Of a DNA stretch of 64,000 bases, positions 1 to 10,492 are shown in pieces. The DNA comes from Paracoccus denitrificans. Its GTDB lineage: Bacteria; Pseudomonadota; Alphaproteobacteria; Rhodobacterales; Rhodobacteraceae. The stretch is from the NCBI GenBank assembly GCA_005768755.1, contig VAFL01000012.1:37997-101996 (forward strand). Direction: 5' to 3'. A model generated the notes under the pieces. That model ran no database searches. It had not been told where the DNA came from and saw nothing but the letters and a program-made list of their open reading frames with translations. The first letter of the stretch is position 1. Each line of letters opens with the position of its first letter. Made by a program: the position numbers and the translations under genes.

Positions 1-92
1 AGTTGCAGGAAACCTCGCTTGTCGCCGTAAAGGCACACAGCGGTCACGGCAGGGATTGACCGGCGCATCAGTGACCGTCATTCAGGGAATGC

Positions 93-262
93 TCAGGTTC
101 CGGCGGTTTGCCGCCGGTGAAAAGGGAACACGGGATCGGCCATTCTGGTCGCGGCCGTGGCTGCCCCCGCAACTGTAGGCGGAGAGTGACGCCGATCATG
201 CCACTGGGAAACCGGGAAGGCAGGCGAAACGACGACCCGCAAGCCAGGAGACCTGCCCGGGC
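93..262 (+). promoter_or_regulatory. Cobalamin (AdoCbl) riboswitch
   Basis: The leader carries the conserved blocks of a cobalamin riboswitch in the right order: a GGTTC near 97, AAAAGGGAAC at about 119-128, the core GCCCCCGCAACTGTAGGC at about 163-180, GCCACTGGG at about 200-208, and a B12 box AAGCCAGGAGACCTGCC at 241-257. It lies about 140 bases before the start of a TonB receptor gene followed by a BtuFCD-type importer. When adenosylcobalamin is bound, this RNA class reduces expression of the downstream genes, and that role is inferred here. The exact 5' and 3' limits are approximate. A TTGACC at 56-61 could be part of its promoter, but I see no convincing -10. Confidence 0.95.
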
Positions 263-400
263 GATTCACCCTTTCCGTGGTGCGGGGCGCGCCAGGGAGG
301 CGGCAGGACCGCAGCGGTGATATTTCACCCCTGCGAAGTCATTCGCGGGCATTCGTTTGACAGGTGCCGCCCCCTGCGGGACCACATGAAGGACATGCCA

Positions 401-2254
401 ATGCGCATTGCTTATCTGCTTTGCTTCACCGCCCTTCCCGCGACCGCGCTGGCGCAGGATGACCAGCCGATCACGCTCGACACGCTGTACCTTGATGCCG
501 GGCTGACGCCCATCGAGGCACAGGCATACGGGCGGGCAAATACGGTACTGACCGGCGCAGAGATCGAACGGCGCGGGATCGCCACCGTTCAGGACGCGCT
601 GCGCCATGTGCCAGGCGTTGCCGTCAGTGCGACCGGCGAAAGCAATGCCCAGATCCGTATTCGCGGGGCCGAGGGCAATCATACGCTGGTGCTGATCGAC
701 GGGATGCGTGCGCAGGCAGGTGCGCAGGAGTATTTCTTCTCGGGCCTTTCGACTGCCAATATCGACAGGATCGAGGTGCTGCGCGGCCCGCAATCAGTGT
801 TTTTCGGCGCCGATGCCTCGGCCGGTGTCATCAATATCATCACCGACAAGGGCAGCGAGGGCGTTCAGGCGCGTGCCGGTGTCGAATATGGCGACGGCTG
901 GTCTGGCTATGCGCATGTCAGCCGCCGCGACGCGCGTGGCGGGGTGGCGCTGAATGTCAGCCGGCGGAACGATCATGGTTATGACATCTCGGGCAGCGGT
1001 GGGGACGATGACGGGCTGCGCCGGTCAGAGATCCAGCTTTCGGCGGATTATGCGCTGACCGAAACCTTGACTGCGGGCATCAACCTGCGTCACGCGGATG
1101 AGGAATATGAATATGACGCAACCAATTGGCCGGTGACGGGCCCGGATGATTACCTGCGCGACAGCAACGACCGGGCAGACCGTCGTGAACGCGCCGGCCA
1201 GATCTGGTTTGAAGCCGAGACTCTGCAAGGTCGGCTGAACCACCGCCTGTCCTACGACCAGGCCCGCTATGACTTCAACGATCACCAGTGGACCGAAACC
1301 GAAGCCCGCACCGACATCCTGAAATATCGCGGCATCTACGGGATCGATGGCCGCGTCGAGGATGCGGCCCATACGATCGCTTTCGGGCTGGAGCGCCGCA
1401 AGGACGAAAACAGCCTGTCCGACGAACAGCGCCGCCGCTCGAATTCCGGGATCATCGAATATCGCGGCGCCTTCGCGAACGGGCTGGACGCGCAGCTTGG
1501 GCTTCGCCATGACGATAACGATGTTTTTCAGGACGCGACGACATGGTCACTGGCCATGTCATGGCAGCTTCCGAATGCGCCCTTCCGGCTTCATGCCTCG
1601 GCGGGAACGGGCGTGGTCAATCCGGATTATAGCGAACTGTTTGGCGGCTACGGCTATGTCGGCAATCCAAACCTGGAACCCGAGGAGAATCGCGGCATCG
1701 ACCTTGGGGTCGAAGCGACATTGCTGGATGGCCGCACCGTCGTCGATCTGACCTGGTTCAGGGAAAAACTTGAAAACGAAATCACCTGGGATGCCGTGAC
1801 CCGGCCCGACGGCACCAATTACTACAACCAATCCGGCACCAGCACCCGCGAGGGGGTCGAGATTGCCGCAAACTGGCAGGCAAGCCGCGATCTGACACTC
1901 GGCGCGGATTACACCTATCTTGACGCAAAGAACCCCGATGGCAGCGTCGAGACCCGGCGCCCGCGCCATCAGTTGGGACTGAATGCGACCTATCTGTTTG
2001 CCGAAGGACGCGGCAGCGTTTCGGGTGACGTCACCTATGCCGCAGGCAATTACGACGCCGAAAGCTGGGGCAGCTACGCGGTAACGAAGCTGCCGGATTA
2101 CACGGTGGTCAATGTCGCCGCGGGATATGACCTGACAAACAGGGTGCGGCTAAGCGGGCGCGTCACCAACCTGTTCGACGAAAGTTACAGTGACGCCTGG
2201 GCATATCCCGCGCGGGGCCGCACCGCCTATCTGGGACTGCACGCCAAATGGTAA
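401..2254 (+). CDS. btuB: TonB-dependent vitamin B12 receptor
   Basis: Outer-membrane TonB-dependent receptor of 617 residues, probably the cobalamin transporter. The start at 401 has a GAAGGA Shine-Dalgarno about 8 bases upstream and gives a clean signal peptide (MRIAYLLCF... ending ATALAQ). In-frame ATGs at 386 and 395 are less likely. A TonB-box-like stretch (ITLDTLYL) follows the signal. The plug domain covers about residues 40-150, with IRIRGAEGNHTLVLIDG and VLRGPQSVFFG. The rest is a beta-barrel ending in an aromatic-rich strand (AYLGLHAKW). The cobalamin riboswitch in its leader and the BtuF-like gene overlapping its 3' end make B12 or a corrinoid the likely substrate. The receptor fold alone would not show this. 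Confidence 0.88.
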   Translation: MRIAYLLCFTALPATALAQDDQPITLDTLYLDAGLTPIEAQAYGRANTVLTGAEIERRGIATVQDALRHVPGVAVSATGESNAQIRIRGAEGNHTLVLIDGMRAQAGAQEYFFSGLSTANIDRIEVLRGPQSVFFGADASAGVINIITDKGSEGVQARAGVEYGDGWSGYAHVSRRDARGGVALNVSRRNDHGYDISGSGGDDDGLRRSEIQLSADYALTETLTAGINLRHADEEYEYDATNWPVTGPDDYLRDSNDRADRRERAGQIWFEAETLQGRLNHRLSYDQARYDFNDHQWTETEARTDILKYRGIYGIDGRVEDAAHTIAFGLERRKDENSLSDEQRRRSNSGIIEYRGAFANGLDAQLGLRHDDNDVFQDATTWSLAMSWQLPNAPFRLHASAGTGVVNPDYSELFGGYGYVGNPNLEPEENRGIDLGVEATLLDGRTVVDLTWFREKLENEITWDAVTRPDGTNYYNQSGTSTREGVEIAANWQASRDLTLGADYTYLDAKNPDGSVETRRPRHQLGLNATYLFAEGRGSVSGDVTYAAGNYDAESWGSYAVTKLPDYTVVNVAAGYDLTNRVRLSGRVTNLFDESYSDAWAYPARGRTAYLGLHAKW

Positions 2255-3027
2255 GACTGGCCACCGCGCTTCTGTTGGCTTTCGCCGGCACGGCGGCTGC
2301 TGCACCCGAACGCGTGGTATCGATGAACCTGTGCACCGATCAACTGGCCATGCTGATCGCTGCGCCGGGGCAGTTGCATGCGGTTTCCTGGCTGGCGGCT
2401 GATCCATCCGTCTCATTGATGTCGGATCAGGCGCGGGCGGTCGGGCTGATCCGTGGCAGCGCCGAGGAAGTCTACCTTGCCAAGCCGGATCTGGTTCTGG
2501 CAGGCACATTCTCGACCGGTCGGGCGGTCGACATGCTGCGACGGCTGGGCCTGCGGGTGGAAACCCTTCCCCCCGCCGATTCGATCGATGATATCCGCGC
2601 CAGCATCGTCCAGATGGGCGCGCTTCTGGGTCGGAAGGATCGGGCGGCAGAGGTGCTGGCGCAGTTCGATGCCGATCTTGCGGCCATACAGCCCGGCCCC
2701 GCACGGCTGACCGCAACCTATGGCGCGAACAGCTTCACCAATGGCCCCGAAGGACTGACCGCCGAGGTGATGGAGCGTGCGGGCCTGGTGCTTCTGGCAA
2801 AGCGCCTTGATCTGGCAGGGGGCGCCGTTCCCCTTGAACTGATGGTCATGGCTGCGCCAGAGATGCTGGTGACAGGCAGCCGCTACGCCACGCCATCACG
2901 CGCCGAAGCCGTGCTGGACCATCCCGCATTCGCTGCCATTCCCGCCACGCGCCTCGGCGCGCCAGACCGCGACTGGATCTGCGGTTTGCCCGCTGTCGCA
3001 GGCGTGGCCCAAAGGCTGGCGCAATGA
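2248..3027 (+). CDS. btuF: Cobalamin ABC transporter, periplasmic binding protein
   Basis: Type III periplasmic binding protein of the BtuF/FecB fold, 259 residues, with a signal peptide (MVRLATALLLAFAGTAAAA). The mature N-terminus PERVVSMNLCTDQLAMLI is typical of corrinoid and siderophore binding proteins. It should deliver cobalamin from the outer-membrane receptor to the BtuCD pair. Its start overlaps the end of the receptor gene by 7 bases and its stop overlaps the permease start by 4, so translation is coupled. The substrate is assigned from the riboswitch and gene order, because binding proteins of this fold for haem or siderophore look similar. Confidence 0.82.
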   Translation: MVRLATALLLAFAGTAAAAPERVVSMNLCTDQLAMLIAAPGQLHAVSWLAADPSVSLMSDQARAVGLIRGSAEEVYLAKPDLVLAGTFSTGRAVDMLRRLGLRVETLPPADSIDDIRASIVQMGALLGRKDRAAEVLAQFDADLAAIQPGPARLTATYGANSFTNGPEGLTAEVMERAGLVLLAKRLDLAGGAVPLELMVMAAPEMLVTGSRYATPSRAEAVLDHPAFAAIPATRLGAPDRDWICGLPAVAGVAQRLAQ

Positions 3028-3998
3028 AGGTGCTGGCACCGCTTGCGGCACTCTGCCTGACGCTGACGCTTGCGTCGCTGCTGATCGGGCCAGCGGGTGC
3101 CGGCATCGGGGACAGCCTGCGCGCGCTATGGACAGGCGACGATGCGCTTGGGCTGGTGATGCGCGAAATCCGCCTGCCCCGTGCGCTGCTTGGCGCCGCG
3201 ATCGGTGCCTCTCTGGGGCTGTCGGGGGCGGCCATGCAGGGCTATTTGCGCAACCCTCTGGCAGAGCCGGGGCTGATCGGCGTCTCGGCCTCGGCGGCGC
3301 TTGGCGCGGTGATTGCGCTGCAAACGGGGATCGCCGCGTCCTTCGCGCTGGCGCTGCCGCTTGCGGCGCTGGCGGGGGCCGTGATCGCGGTCGGTCTGAT
3401 CGTGCTTCTGGCGGGGCCGGGCGGCGGCTCGCTGGGGCTGATCCTTGCGGGCGTGGCAATTTCGGCCTTTGCGGGCGCGCTGACCTCGCTTGTGCTGAAC
3501 CTTTCGCCCAATCCATTCGCGGCGGGCGAGATCGTGTTCTGGATGATGGGGTCGCTGGCCGACCGGTCATGGCTTCATGTCGCCATCGCGGCACCTGTCA
3601 TGGCTGCAGGTGCGGCGCTTTTATGGGGGACGGGGCGCGGTCTTGATGCACTGACACTGGGCGAGGATGCGGCAGCATCATTGGGCATCAACCTGCGTAG
3701 ATTGCGGTTGCGCGTCGTGCTGGGCGTCGCGGCAATGGTTGGCGCAGCAACCGCCGTCGCCGGGGCGATCGGTTTTGTGGGGCTTGTCGTCCCGCACCTG
3801 CTGCGCGCTGCGGTGGGCGGACAGCCGGGGCGGCTCATGACAGCCTCGGCACTTGGTGGGGCGGCGCTTGTGCTGGCCGCCGACATCGCGGTGCGGGTGG
3901 TCATGCCGGGCCGCGACCTGAAGCTGGGCGTGGTCATGGCGCTGATCGGGGCGCCGGTCTTCCTGCAACTGATCTGGCGGCAAAGGCGGGGCCTGTGA
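3024..3998 (+). CDS. btuC: Cobalamin ABC transporter permease (FecCD family)
   Basis: FecCD/BtuC-type inner-membrane permease of 324 residues with many hydrophobic helices. The family hallmark MREIRLPRALLGAAIGASLG occurs around residues 46-65, followed by GAAMQGYLRNPLAEPGLIGVS. The GAIGFVGLVVPHLLR segment near 245-260 is the coupling region that contacts the ATPase. Two copies would form the channel. The gene overlaps btuF by 4 bases (ATGA) and the ATPase gene at its stop. The substrate is inferred from the riboswitch-controlled operon. Confidence 0.86.
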   Translation: MKVLAPLAALCLTLTLASLLIGPAGAGIGDSLRALWTGDDALGLVMREIRLPRALLGAAIGASLGLSGAAMQGYLRNPLAEPGLIGVSASAALGAVIALQTGIAASFALALPLAALAGAVIAVGLIVLLAGPGGGSLGLILAGVAISAFAGALTSLVLNLSPNPFAAGEIVFWMMGSLADRSWLHVAIAAPVMAAGAALLWGTGRGLDALTLGEDAAASLGINLRRLRLRVVLGVAAMVGAATAVAGAIGFVGLVVPHLLRAAVGGQPGRLMTASALGGAALVLAADIAVRVVMPGRDLKLGVVMALIGAPVFLQLIWRQRRGL

Positions 3999-4738
3999 TG
4001 CGGGTCGAGGTCACCGATCTGACCGTCAAGCGCGGCGCGCGTACCGTGCTGGATCGCGCCAGCCTGACGCTGAACCCCGGCGAGTTCATCGGGTTGATCG
4101 GCCCCAATGGCGCGGGCAAGACGACGCTGATGCGCGCCATGCTGGGGTTGGTCCGGGCAAGCGGCACATCGACGCTGGCTGCCCTGCCGCCCGCGAAACG
4201 CGCCCTGACAGCCGCATGGTTGCCGCAATCGCGCGAAGCGGCATGGCCCGTCAGCGTTGAAAACCTGATCCGCCTTGGCCGCATCCCCCATCGCCGCCCC
4301 GATGCCGATGCCGCCCATATTGCCGCTGCGCTACGCCGCATGGGGCTGGACGCCCTGCGCCACCGCCCGATCACCGAACTTTCGGGAGGTGAGCTTGCCC
4401 GCGCCCTGATCGCCCGCGTGCTGGCACAGGATACGCCGGTCGTGATGGCGGATGAACCGATTGCGGGCCTCGATCCTGCATATCAGATCGCGACGATGGG
4501 TCTGTTGCGTGACCTCGCGGATGAGGGTCGGGCCGTCATCGCATCGCTGCATGACCTTGGCCTTGCGACGCGCCATTGCACACGGCTGGTTCTGATGGAC
4601 CAGGGCCGGATCGTCTCAGATGGCACTGCCGACGAAGTGCTGACGCACGAGAACCTTGCCCGCACCTTCAGCATCGAGGGGCAGTTCGCCCAAACAGAAG
4701 AGGGGCCGGTTTTCCAGCCCCTCCGAGTGTTGAGCTAA
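3998..4738 (+). CDS. btuD: Cobalamin ABC transporter ATP-binding protein
   Basis: ABC ATPase of 246 residues that powers the BtuC permease. Walker A is GPNGAGKTT at about 35-43, the signature LSGGE at about 128-132 and Walker B VVMADEP at about 148-154. The H-loop follows in SLHDLGLA. The Walker B lacks the usual leucines before the aspartate but keeps D and E. The start is either ATG 3998, whose A overlaps the permease stop, or GTG 3995 one codon earlier. It is the last gene of the B12 operon, and a GC hairpin begins immediately after its stop. Confidence 0.86.
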   Translation: MRVEVTDLTVKRGARTVLDRASLTLNPGEFIGLIGPNGAGKTTLMRAMLGLVRASGTSTLAALPPAKRALTAAWLPQSREAAWPVSVENLIRLGRIPHRRPDADAAHIAAALRRMGLDALRHRPITELSGGELARALIARVLAQDTPVVMADEPIAGLDPAYQIATMGLLRDLADEGRAVIASLHDLGLATRHCTRLVLMDQGRIVSDGTADEVLTHENLARTFSIEGQFAQTEEGPVFQPLRVLS

Positions 4739-4759
4739 GGCGCCCCAACAGGGGGCGCC
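4739..4759. terminator. Hairpin between convergent btuD and katG
   Basis: A perfect 8-bp GC stem (GGCGCCCC / GGGGCGCC) with a 5-base loop lies in the 27-base gap between the two convergent stop codons. It could serve both directions. There is no T-run on either side, so a classical intrinsic terminator is not proven. Confidence 0.5.
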
Positions 4760-4765
4760 CTTGGC

Positions 4766-6946
<2,181 letters not shown>

Positions 6947-6949
6947 CAT

Positions 6950-7087
6950 ACTCTCCTAGCTAGCGGGTCTGCCCAGACAAAAGCGGACAGACCGGCGCGG
7001 CTTGCGCACTTCTCTTTGACAAGAGAATATCACCTCTGATCGATAATGAATAATTGCAAATTCTTACCGTCATAATAAGATCACCTT
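6950..7087. promoter_or_regulatory. Divergent katG/oxyR promoter region
   Basis: This 138-base gap between the divergent peroxidase and regulator genes has an AT-rich core at about 7021-7085, unlike the GC-rich surroundings. On the plus strand TTGACA at 7016-7021 and GATAAT at 7042-7047 resemble -35/-10 boxes, but the 20-base spacer is long. The AT-rich core is the natural place for OxyR binding. I cannot fix the operator by eye. Confidence 0.5.
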
Positions 7088-7987
7088 ATGCAATCCCTGA
7101 CCCTGAAACAGCTACGTTATTTCGAGGCGCTTGCCCGAACCGGCCATTTCGGACGTGCGGCGGACGATTGCGCCATCACCCAGCCGGCGCTGTCGATGCA
7201 GATCAAGGAACTGGAGACGCAGGTCGGTGCGCCTCTGGTCGAACGCAGTGCAAGGCAGGTCCGTTTGACGGGGCTGGGTCAGCAGTTTGCCGCACGCGCC
7301 CGCGATATTCTGCGCGCTGTGGATGAACTGGCAGATCTGTCCCGCGCCGATGGCGACCGGCTGTCAGGGCCGCTGCGCATCGGCGTCATCCCCACTGTCG
7401 CGCCCTATCTTCTGCCGCGCCTGATCAAGGCGCTGTCACGACAGTTCCCGGCGCTTGACCCCCAGCCGCGAGAGACGGTGACCAAGCGCCTGATCGAGGA
7501 TCTGCTGGAACTGCGCCTGGATATTGCCATTGTGGCCCTGCCTGTGTCCGAGCCTGCGTTGCACGAGGAACCCCTGTTCGACGAGGAATTCGTGCTCGTC
7601 CGTCCTGCGACGGATGCCGACCGACCTGTGCCCAATGCCGAAGGTCTGCAACAGATGCGCCTTCTTCTGCTGGAAGAAGGTCATTGTTTTCGCGATCAGG
7701 CATTGTCTTTCTGCAAACTGCCGCAGGCCCCGCGCGGGCTGATGGAAGGAAGTTCGCTGGCGACGCTTGTTCAGATGGTCGGGGCGGGCATCGGTGTCAC
7801 CCTGATCCCTGAAATGGCGGTCGAGATCGAGACGCGGGCGGCCAATGTTGCATTGGCCAGGCTGGAAGCACCCCGCCCGACGCGAACGATCGGCATGGTC
7901 TGGCGCAAATCCAACCCGCTGGCGAAACGTTTTGGCCAGATTGCGCAGATCGTGACCGAGATCCAACGCCTGAAACCGCCCGGCTGA
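7088..7987 (+). CDS. oxyR: Hydrogen-peroxide-sensing LysR regulator OxyR
   Basis: LysR-family regulator of 299 residues. An N-terminal winged helix-turn-helix (about 1-60, GRAADDCAITQPALSMQIKE) precedes the sensor domain. The redox pair is Cys200 and Cys209 in the motif EEGHCFRDQALSFC, the same nine-residue spacing as Cys199/Cys208 of E. coli OxyR. This identifies a peroxide sensor that forms an intramolecular disulfide. It diverges from katG, its expected target, and probably also controls its own transcription. The next gene (minus strand) ends only 15 bases downstream, with no clear terminator. Confidence 0.94.
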   Translation: MQSLTLKQLRYFEALARTGHFGRAADDCAITQPALSMQIKELETQVGAPLVERSARQVRLTGLGQQFAARARDILRAVDELADLSRADGDRLSGPLRIGVIPTVAPYLLPRLIKALSRQFPALDPQPRETVTKRLIEDLLELRLDIAIVALPVSEPALHEEPLFDEEFVLVRPATDADRPVPNAEGLQQMRLLLLEEGHCFRDQALSFCKLPQAPRGLMEGSSLATLVQMVGAGIGVTLIPEMAVEIETRAANVALARLEAPRPTRTIGMVWRKSNPLAKRFGQIAQIVTEIQRLKPPG

Positions 7988-8001
7988 ACGGTCTGCGCAG
8001 G

Positions 8002-8823
8002 CTACAAAGGCTGCGTTTTGCCCCGGATCCAGTAGCTCGCCAGATCGGTCATGCCGGGGTCGAAATCCAGTCTGTCCAGATGGCGGCGCAATGCGGCGAT
8101 GGCCGAAAACTCGCCGCCCGCCCAGACATAGGTTTCGGGTTCGATTGCCCCGTCATTCATGACAGCGACCATCGCTTGGGGGTCGGCCATGTCGCAACGA
8201 TGCCAGTGCACGTCCGCCCCGGCGCGTAGGGCGATTTGCGGCATCGTGTCGCGATCAATGGTCAGGATATGGGCAGTGATCCGGGCGCGCGCGGGCAACA
8301 TGGCAAGCCAGTTACCGATTGCGGGAATGGCCGTTTCGTCCCCCAGCAACAGATAGGCCTTGGCCTGTGGGATCATCATCGATGTGCGCGGGCCCGCGAT
8401 TGTGATCCGGTCGCCGGGCTGCGCCTGCGCGGCCCAGGCATCTGCCGTGCCGTGACCATGCAGCACGAAATCGACGTCCAGACGGTCTGATCCTTCAGCG
8501 TAGCCGCGCGGTGTATAATCGCGCGAGATAGCCGCCGGATCGTCAGGCCAACGAAGCCGCGTCCCCTCCTGCGCCGGCAGCGTGACCACGCCGGTTACAG
8601 GATCCGGGAAAAACAGCTTCACGTGATCGTCAGGTCCACGGCTTGCAAAGCCGGGGACCGGGCCATTCGGCCCGACATGGGCCCGAAGCTGCGGCCCAGC
8701 CAGCGTCAGCCGCCGCATCCGGGCCGAGAGGTCACGGACCTCCAGCACCTCCAGCTGTCGCAGAAAGGCCGCATAGCGTTGGCTTTCATGGGCGGGCATG
8801 ACACGCACCGCCAGGGTGGTCAC
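8002..8823 (-). CDS. Siderophore-interacting protein, FAD-linked ferric reductase
   Basis: Siderophore-interacting protein family (ViuB/YqjH-like), 273 residues. An N-terminal FAD-binding beta-barrel has the RDYTPRGY motif that contacts flavin. A C-terminal NAD(P)-binding-like domain contains LLLGDETAIPAIGNWL and VWAGGEFSAI. Members reduce ferric siderophores in the cytoplasm and release iron. The start is GTG at 8823, overlapping the stop of the upstream permease gene (GTGA), so it is the last gene of the lyase/ABC importer operon. Functionally it would better fit the ferric-siderophore importer encoded at 14.4-18.1 kb. Its place in this operon is the odd point. Confidence 0.85.
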   Translation of the reverse strand: MTTLAVRVMPAHESQRYAAFLRQLEVLEVRDLSARMRRLTLAGPQLRAHVGPNGPVPGFASRGPDDHVKLFFPDPVTGVVTLPAQEGTRLRWPDDPAAISRDYTPRGYAEGSDRLDVDFVLHGHGTADAWAAQAQPGDRITIAGPRTSMMIPQAKAYLLLGDETAIPAIGNWLAMLPARARITAHILTIDRDTMPQIALRAGADVHWHRCDMADPQAMVAVMNDGAIEPETYVWAGGEFSAIAALRRHLDRLDFDPGMTDLASYWIRGKTQPL

Positions 8824-9560
8824 GCGGCTGCCAGGCCGATACGTCGGGCGCTCCGAGTCTCGATTTGCTGGAACATTTCATAGATCAAAACCGCTAACAG
8901 CCCTACGACAAGACCGCCCTGTACGACAAAAGCGGTATTGGACGACAGCAGCCCTGCGATAATCACCTCGCCCAGTGTCTTGGCCGCAACGGTAGAGCCT
9001 ATCGTGGCCGTCGCAAGCGAGATGACCGCCGACAGCCGCACCCCTGCCAGTATCAGCGGCATGGCCAAAGGCAATTCGACCTGCCACAACCGCTGACGGC
9101 GGGTCAGCCCCATGCCGCGCGCGGCTTCCGCCACATCGGCGGGCTGGCTGGTCAGCCCGGTCAGGGTATTTTCGAAGATCGGCAGCAAGCCATAAAGAAA
9201 CAGCGCCACCAGCGTCGGCCCCGCGCCAAATCCCATCACCGGGACCGCCAGCGCAAGGACGGCGACTGGCGGAAACGTCTGCCCGACGGCCGTCACGGTG
9301 CGCGCCAATGGCAGGAATTCGCGTCCGGCGGGCCGCGTGACAAGGATGCCCAGCCCCACTGCAACCAGGGTCGAAGCAATCACGGCCAACGCGACCAGCC
9401 CCAGATGCGATAACGTCAGGCTCAGCAGGCTGGTCTGGGTATAGATCGCGGGCGCATTGTTTCTGGTCAGCGGCACGAACAACCAGCTGAAACTTTCCGG
9501 GCTGACCAGAAACGCCACCAGAAACAGCGCTGCCAGCGCCAGCAGAAACCTACCCATCAT
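8820..9560 (-). CDS. OsmW/YehW-type ABC transporter permease
   Basis: Short ABC permease of 246 residues with about six membrane segments and an EAA-like loop (ADVAEAARGMGLTRRQRLWQ, PLAMPLILAGVRL). It matches the smaller permease of OsmU/YehZYXW and OpuC-type betaine importers. The start is ATG 9560, overlapping the ATPase stop as ATGATG; the longer frame upstream lies inside the ATPase gene. Gene order binding protein - long permease - ATPase - short permease is the same as yehZYXW in E. coli. The substrate is discussed with the lyase gene at 12648-14261. Confidence 0.83.
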   Translation of the reverse strand: MMGRFLLALAALFLVAFLVSPESFSWLFVPLTRNNAPAIYTQTSLLSLTLSHLGLVALAVIASTLVAVGLGILVTRPAGREFLPLARTVTAVGQTFPPVAVLALAVPVMGFGAGPTLVALFLYGLLPIFENTLTGLTSQPADVAEAARGMGLTRRQRLWQVELPLAMPLILAGVRLSAVISLATATIGSTVAAKTLGEVIIAGLLSSNTAFVVQGGLVVGLLAVLIYEMFQQIETRSARRIGLAAA

Positions 9561-10492
9561 GGCGCACCGACTGCGGCACCCGCGGCACGTTCGCGCAGCC
9601 GGTCCAGCGTGACCACGCCGCCGCCTTCCACCGGCAGCTTGTCGCGCCCCGACCACAGGCATTCTGCCAGCGCATCGCGCAGGCTGGCATCCGTGGCGAT
9701 GGCAGGCCCGTTCGCTTCGCCCGGCTCCACAAGATCCGCAACGCCAGACAGCGACAGCAAGCGGAAGGGACGTTCAGAACTGCCGATCAGCGCCTGCACG
9801 AACGGCGTCGCCGGATTGGTCAGAATTTCGACTGGCGGCCCGTATTGCAGCAACCTGCCTTTGTCCATGACAGCGATACGGTCGCCAAGGGCCACTGCCT
9901 CCTCCATGTCATGGGTCACAATCACCAGGGTCGTGCCAAGCTGTCGCTGCAATGCGCGCAGGTCGTCCTGCGCCTTGGCACGGATCACCGGGTCAAGCGC
10001 GCCAAAGGGTTCGTCCATCAGCAACAGTTCGGGGCGCGCCGCAAGCGCGCGGGCAACGCCGACGCGCTGTTGCTGACCGCCTGACAGTTCATGCGGCATG
10101 CGGTCACGAAACTGGTCCGGCGGAAGCTGGAACAGATCAAGCAATTCATCGACGCGGGCGTTGATCTGCGCGTCGGACCAGTCAAGCAGGCGCGGCACGG
10201 TGGCGATGTTCTGACCGACAGTGCGATGCGGGAACAGCCCATGGCCCTGAATGGCATAACCGATCCGCCTGCGCAGCAGATAAGGCTGGATCGTGGCGGT
10301 ATCGGTTCCGTCGATCAGGACCTGACCGGAACTGGGTTCGACAAGGCGGTTTATCATGCGCAGCAATGTCGTCTTGCCCGAGCCGGACGTTCCGACCAAA
10401 GCGGCGATCTGACCCTTTTCGACCGTCAGGCTGACATCGTCGACGACCGTCGTGCTGTCATAGCGCTTTGTCAGGTTCCGTATTTCGATCAT
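9557..10492 (-). CDS. OsmV/YehX-type ABC transporter ATP-binding protein
   Basis: ABC ATPase of 311 residues in the glycine betaine/carnitine/choline (OpuCA, YehX) group. Walker A GTSGSGKTT is at about 34-42, followed by a Q-loop region IGYAIQGHGLFPH typical of the betaine group. The signature LSGGQQQR, Walker B LLLMDEP and HDMEEA switch follow. The C-terminal part (about 240-311) is a degenerate CBS-like extension, less conserved than in OpuCA. It overlaps the long permease gene upstream and the short permease gene downstream by 4 bases each. Confidence 0.87.
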   Translation of the reverse strand: MIEIRNLTKRYDSTTVVDDVSLTVEKGQIAALVGTSGSGKTTLLRMINRLVEPSSGQVLIDGTDTATIQPYLLRRRIGYAIQGHGLFPHRTVGQNIATVPRLLDWSDAQINARVDELLDLFQLPPDQFRDRMPHELSGGQQQRVGVARALAARPELLLMDEPFGALDPVIRAKAQDDLRALQRQLGTTLVIVTHDMEEAVALGDRIAVMDKGRLLQYGPPVEILTNPATPFVQALIGSSERPFRLLSLSGVADLVEPGEANGPAIATDASLRDALAECLWSGRDKLPVEGGGVVTLDRLRERAAGAAVGAP

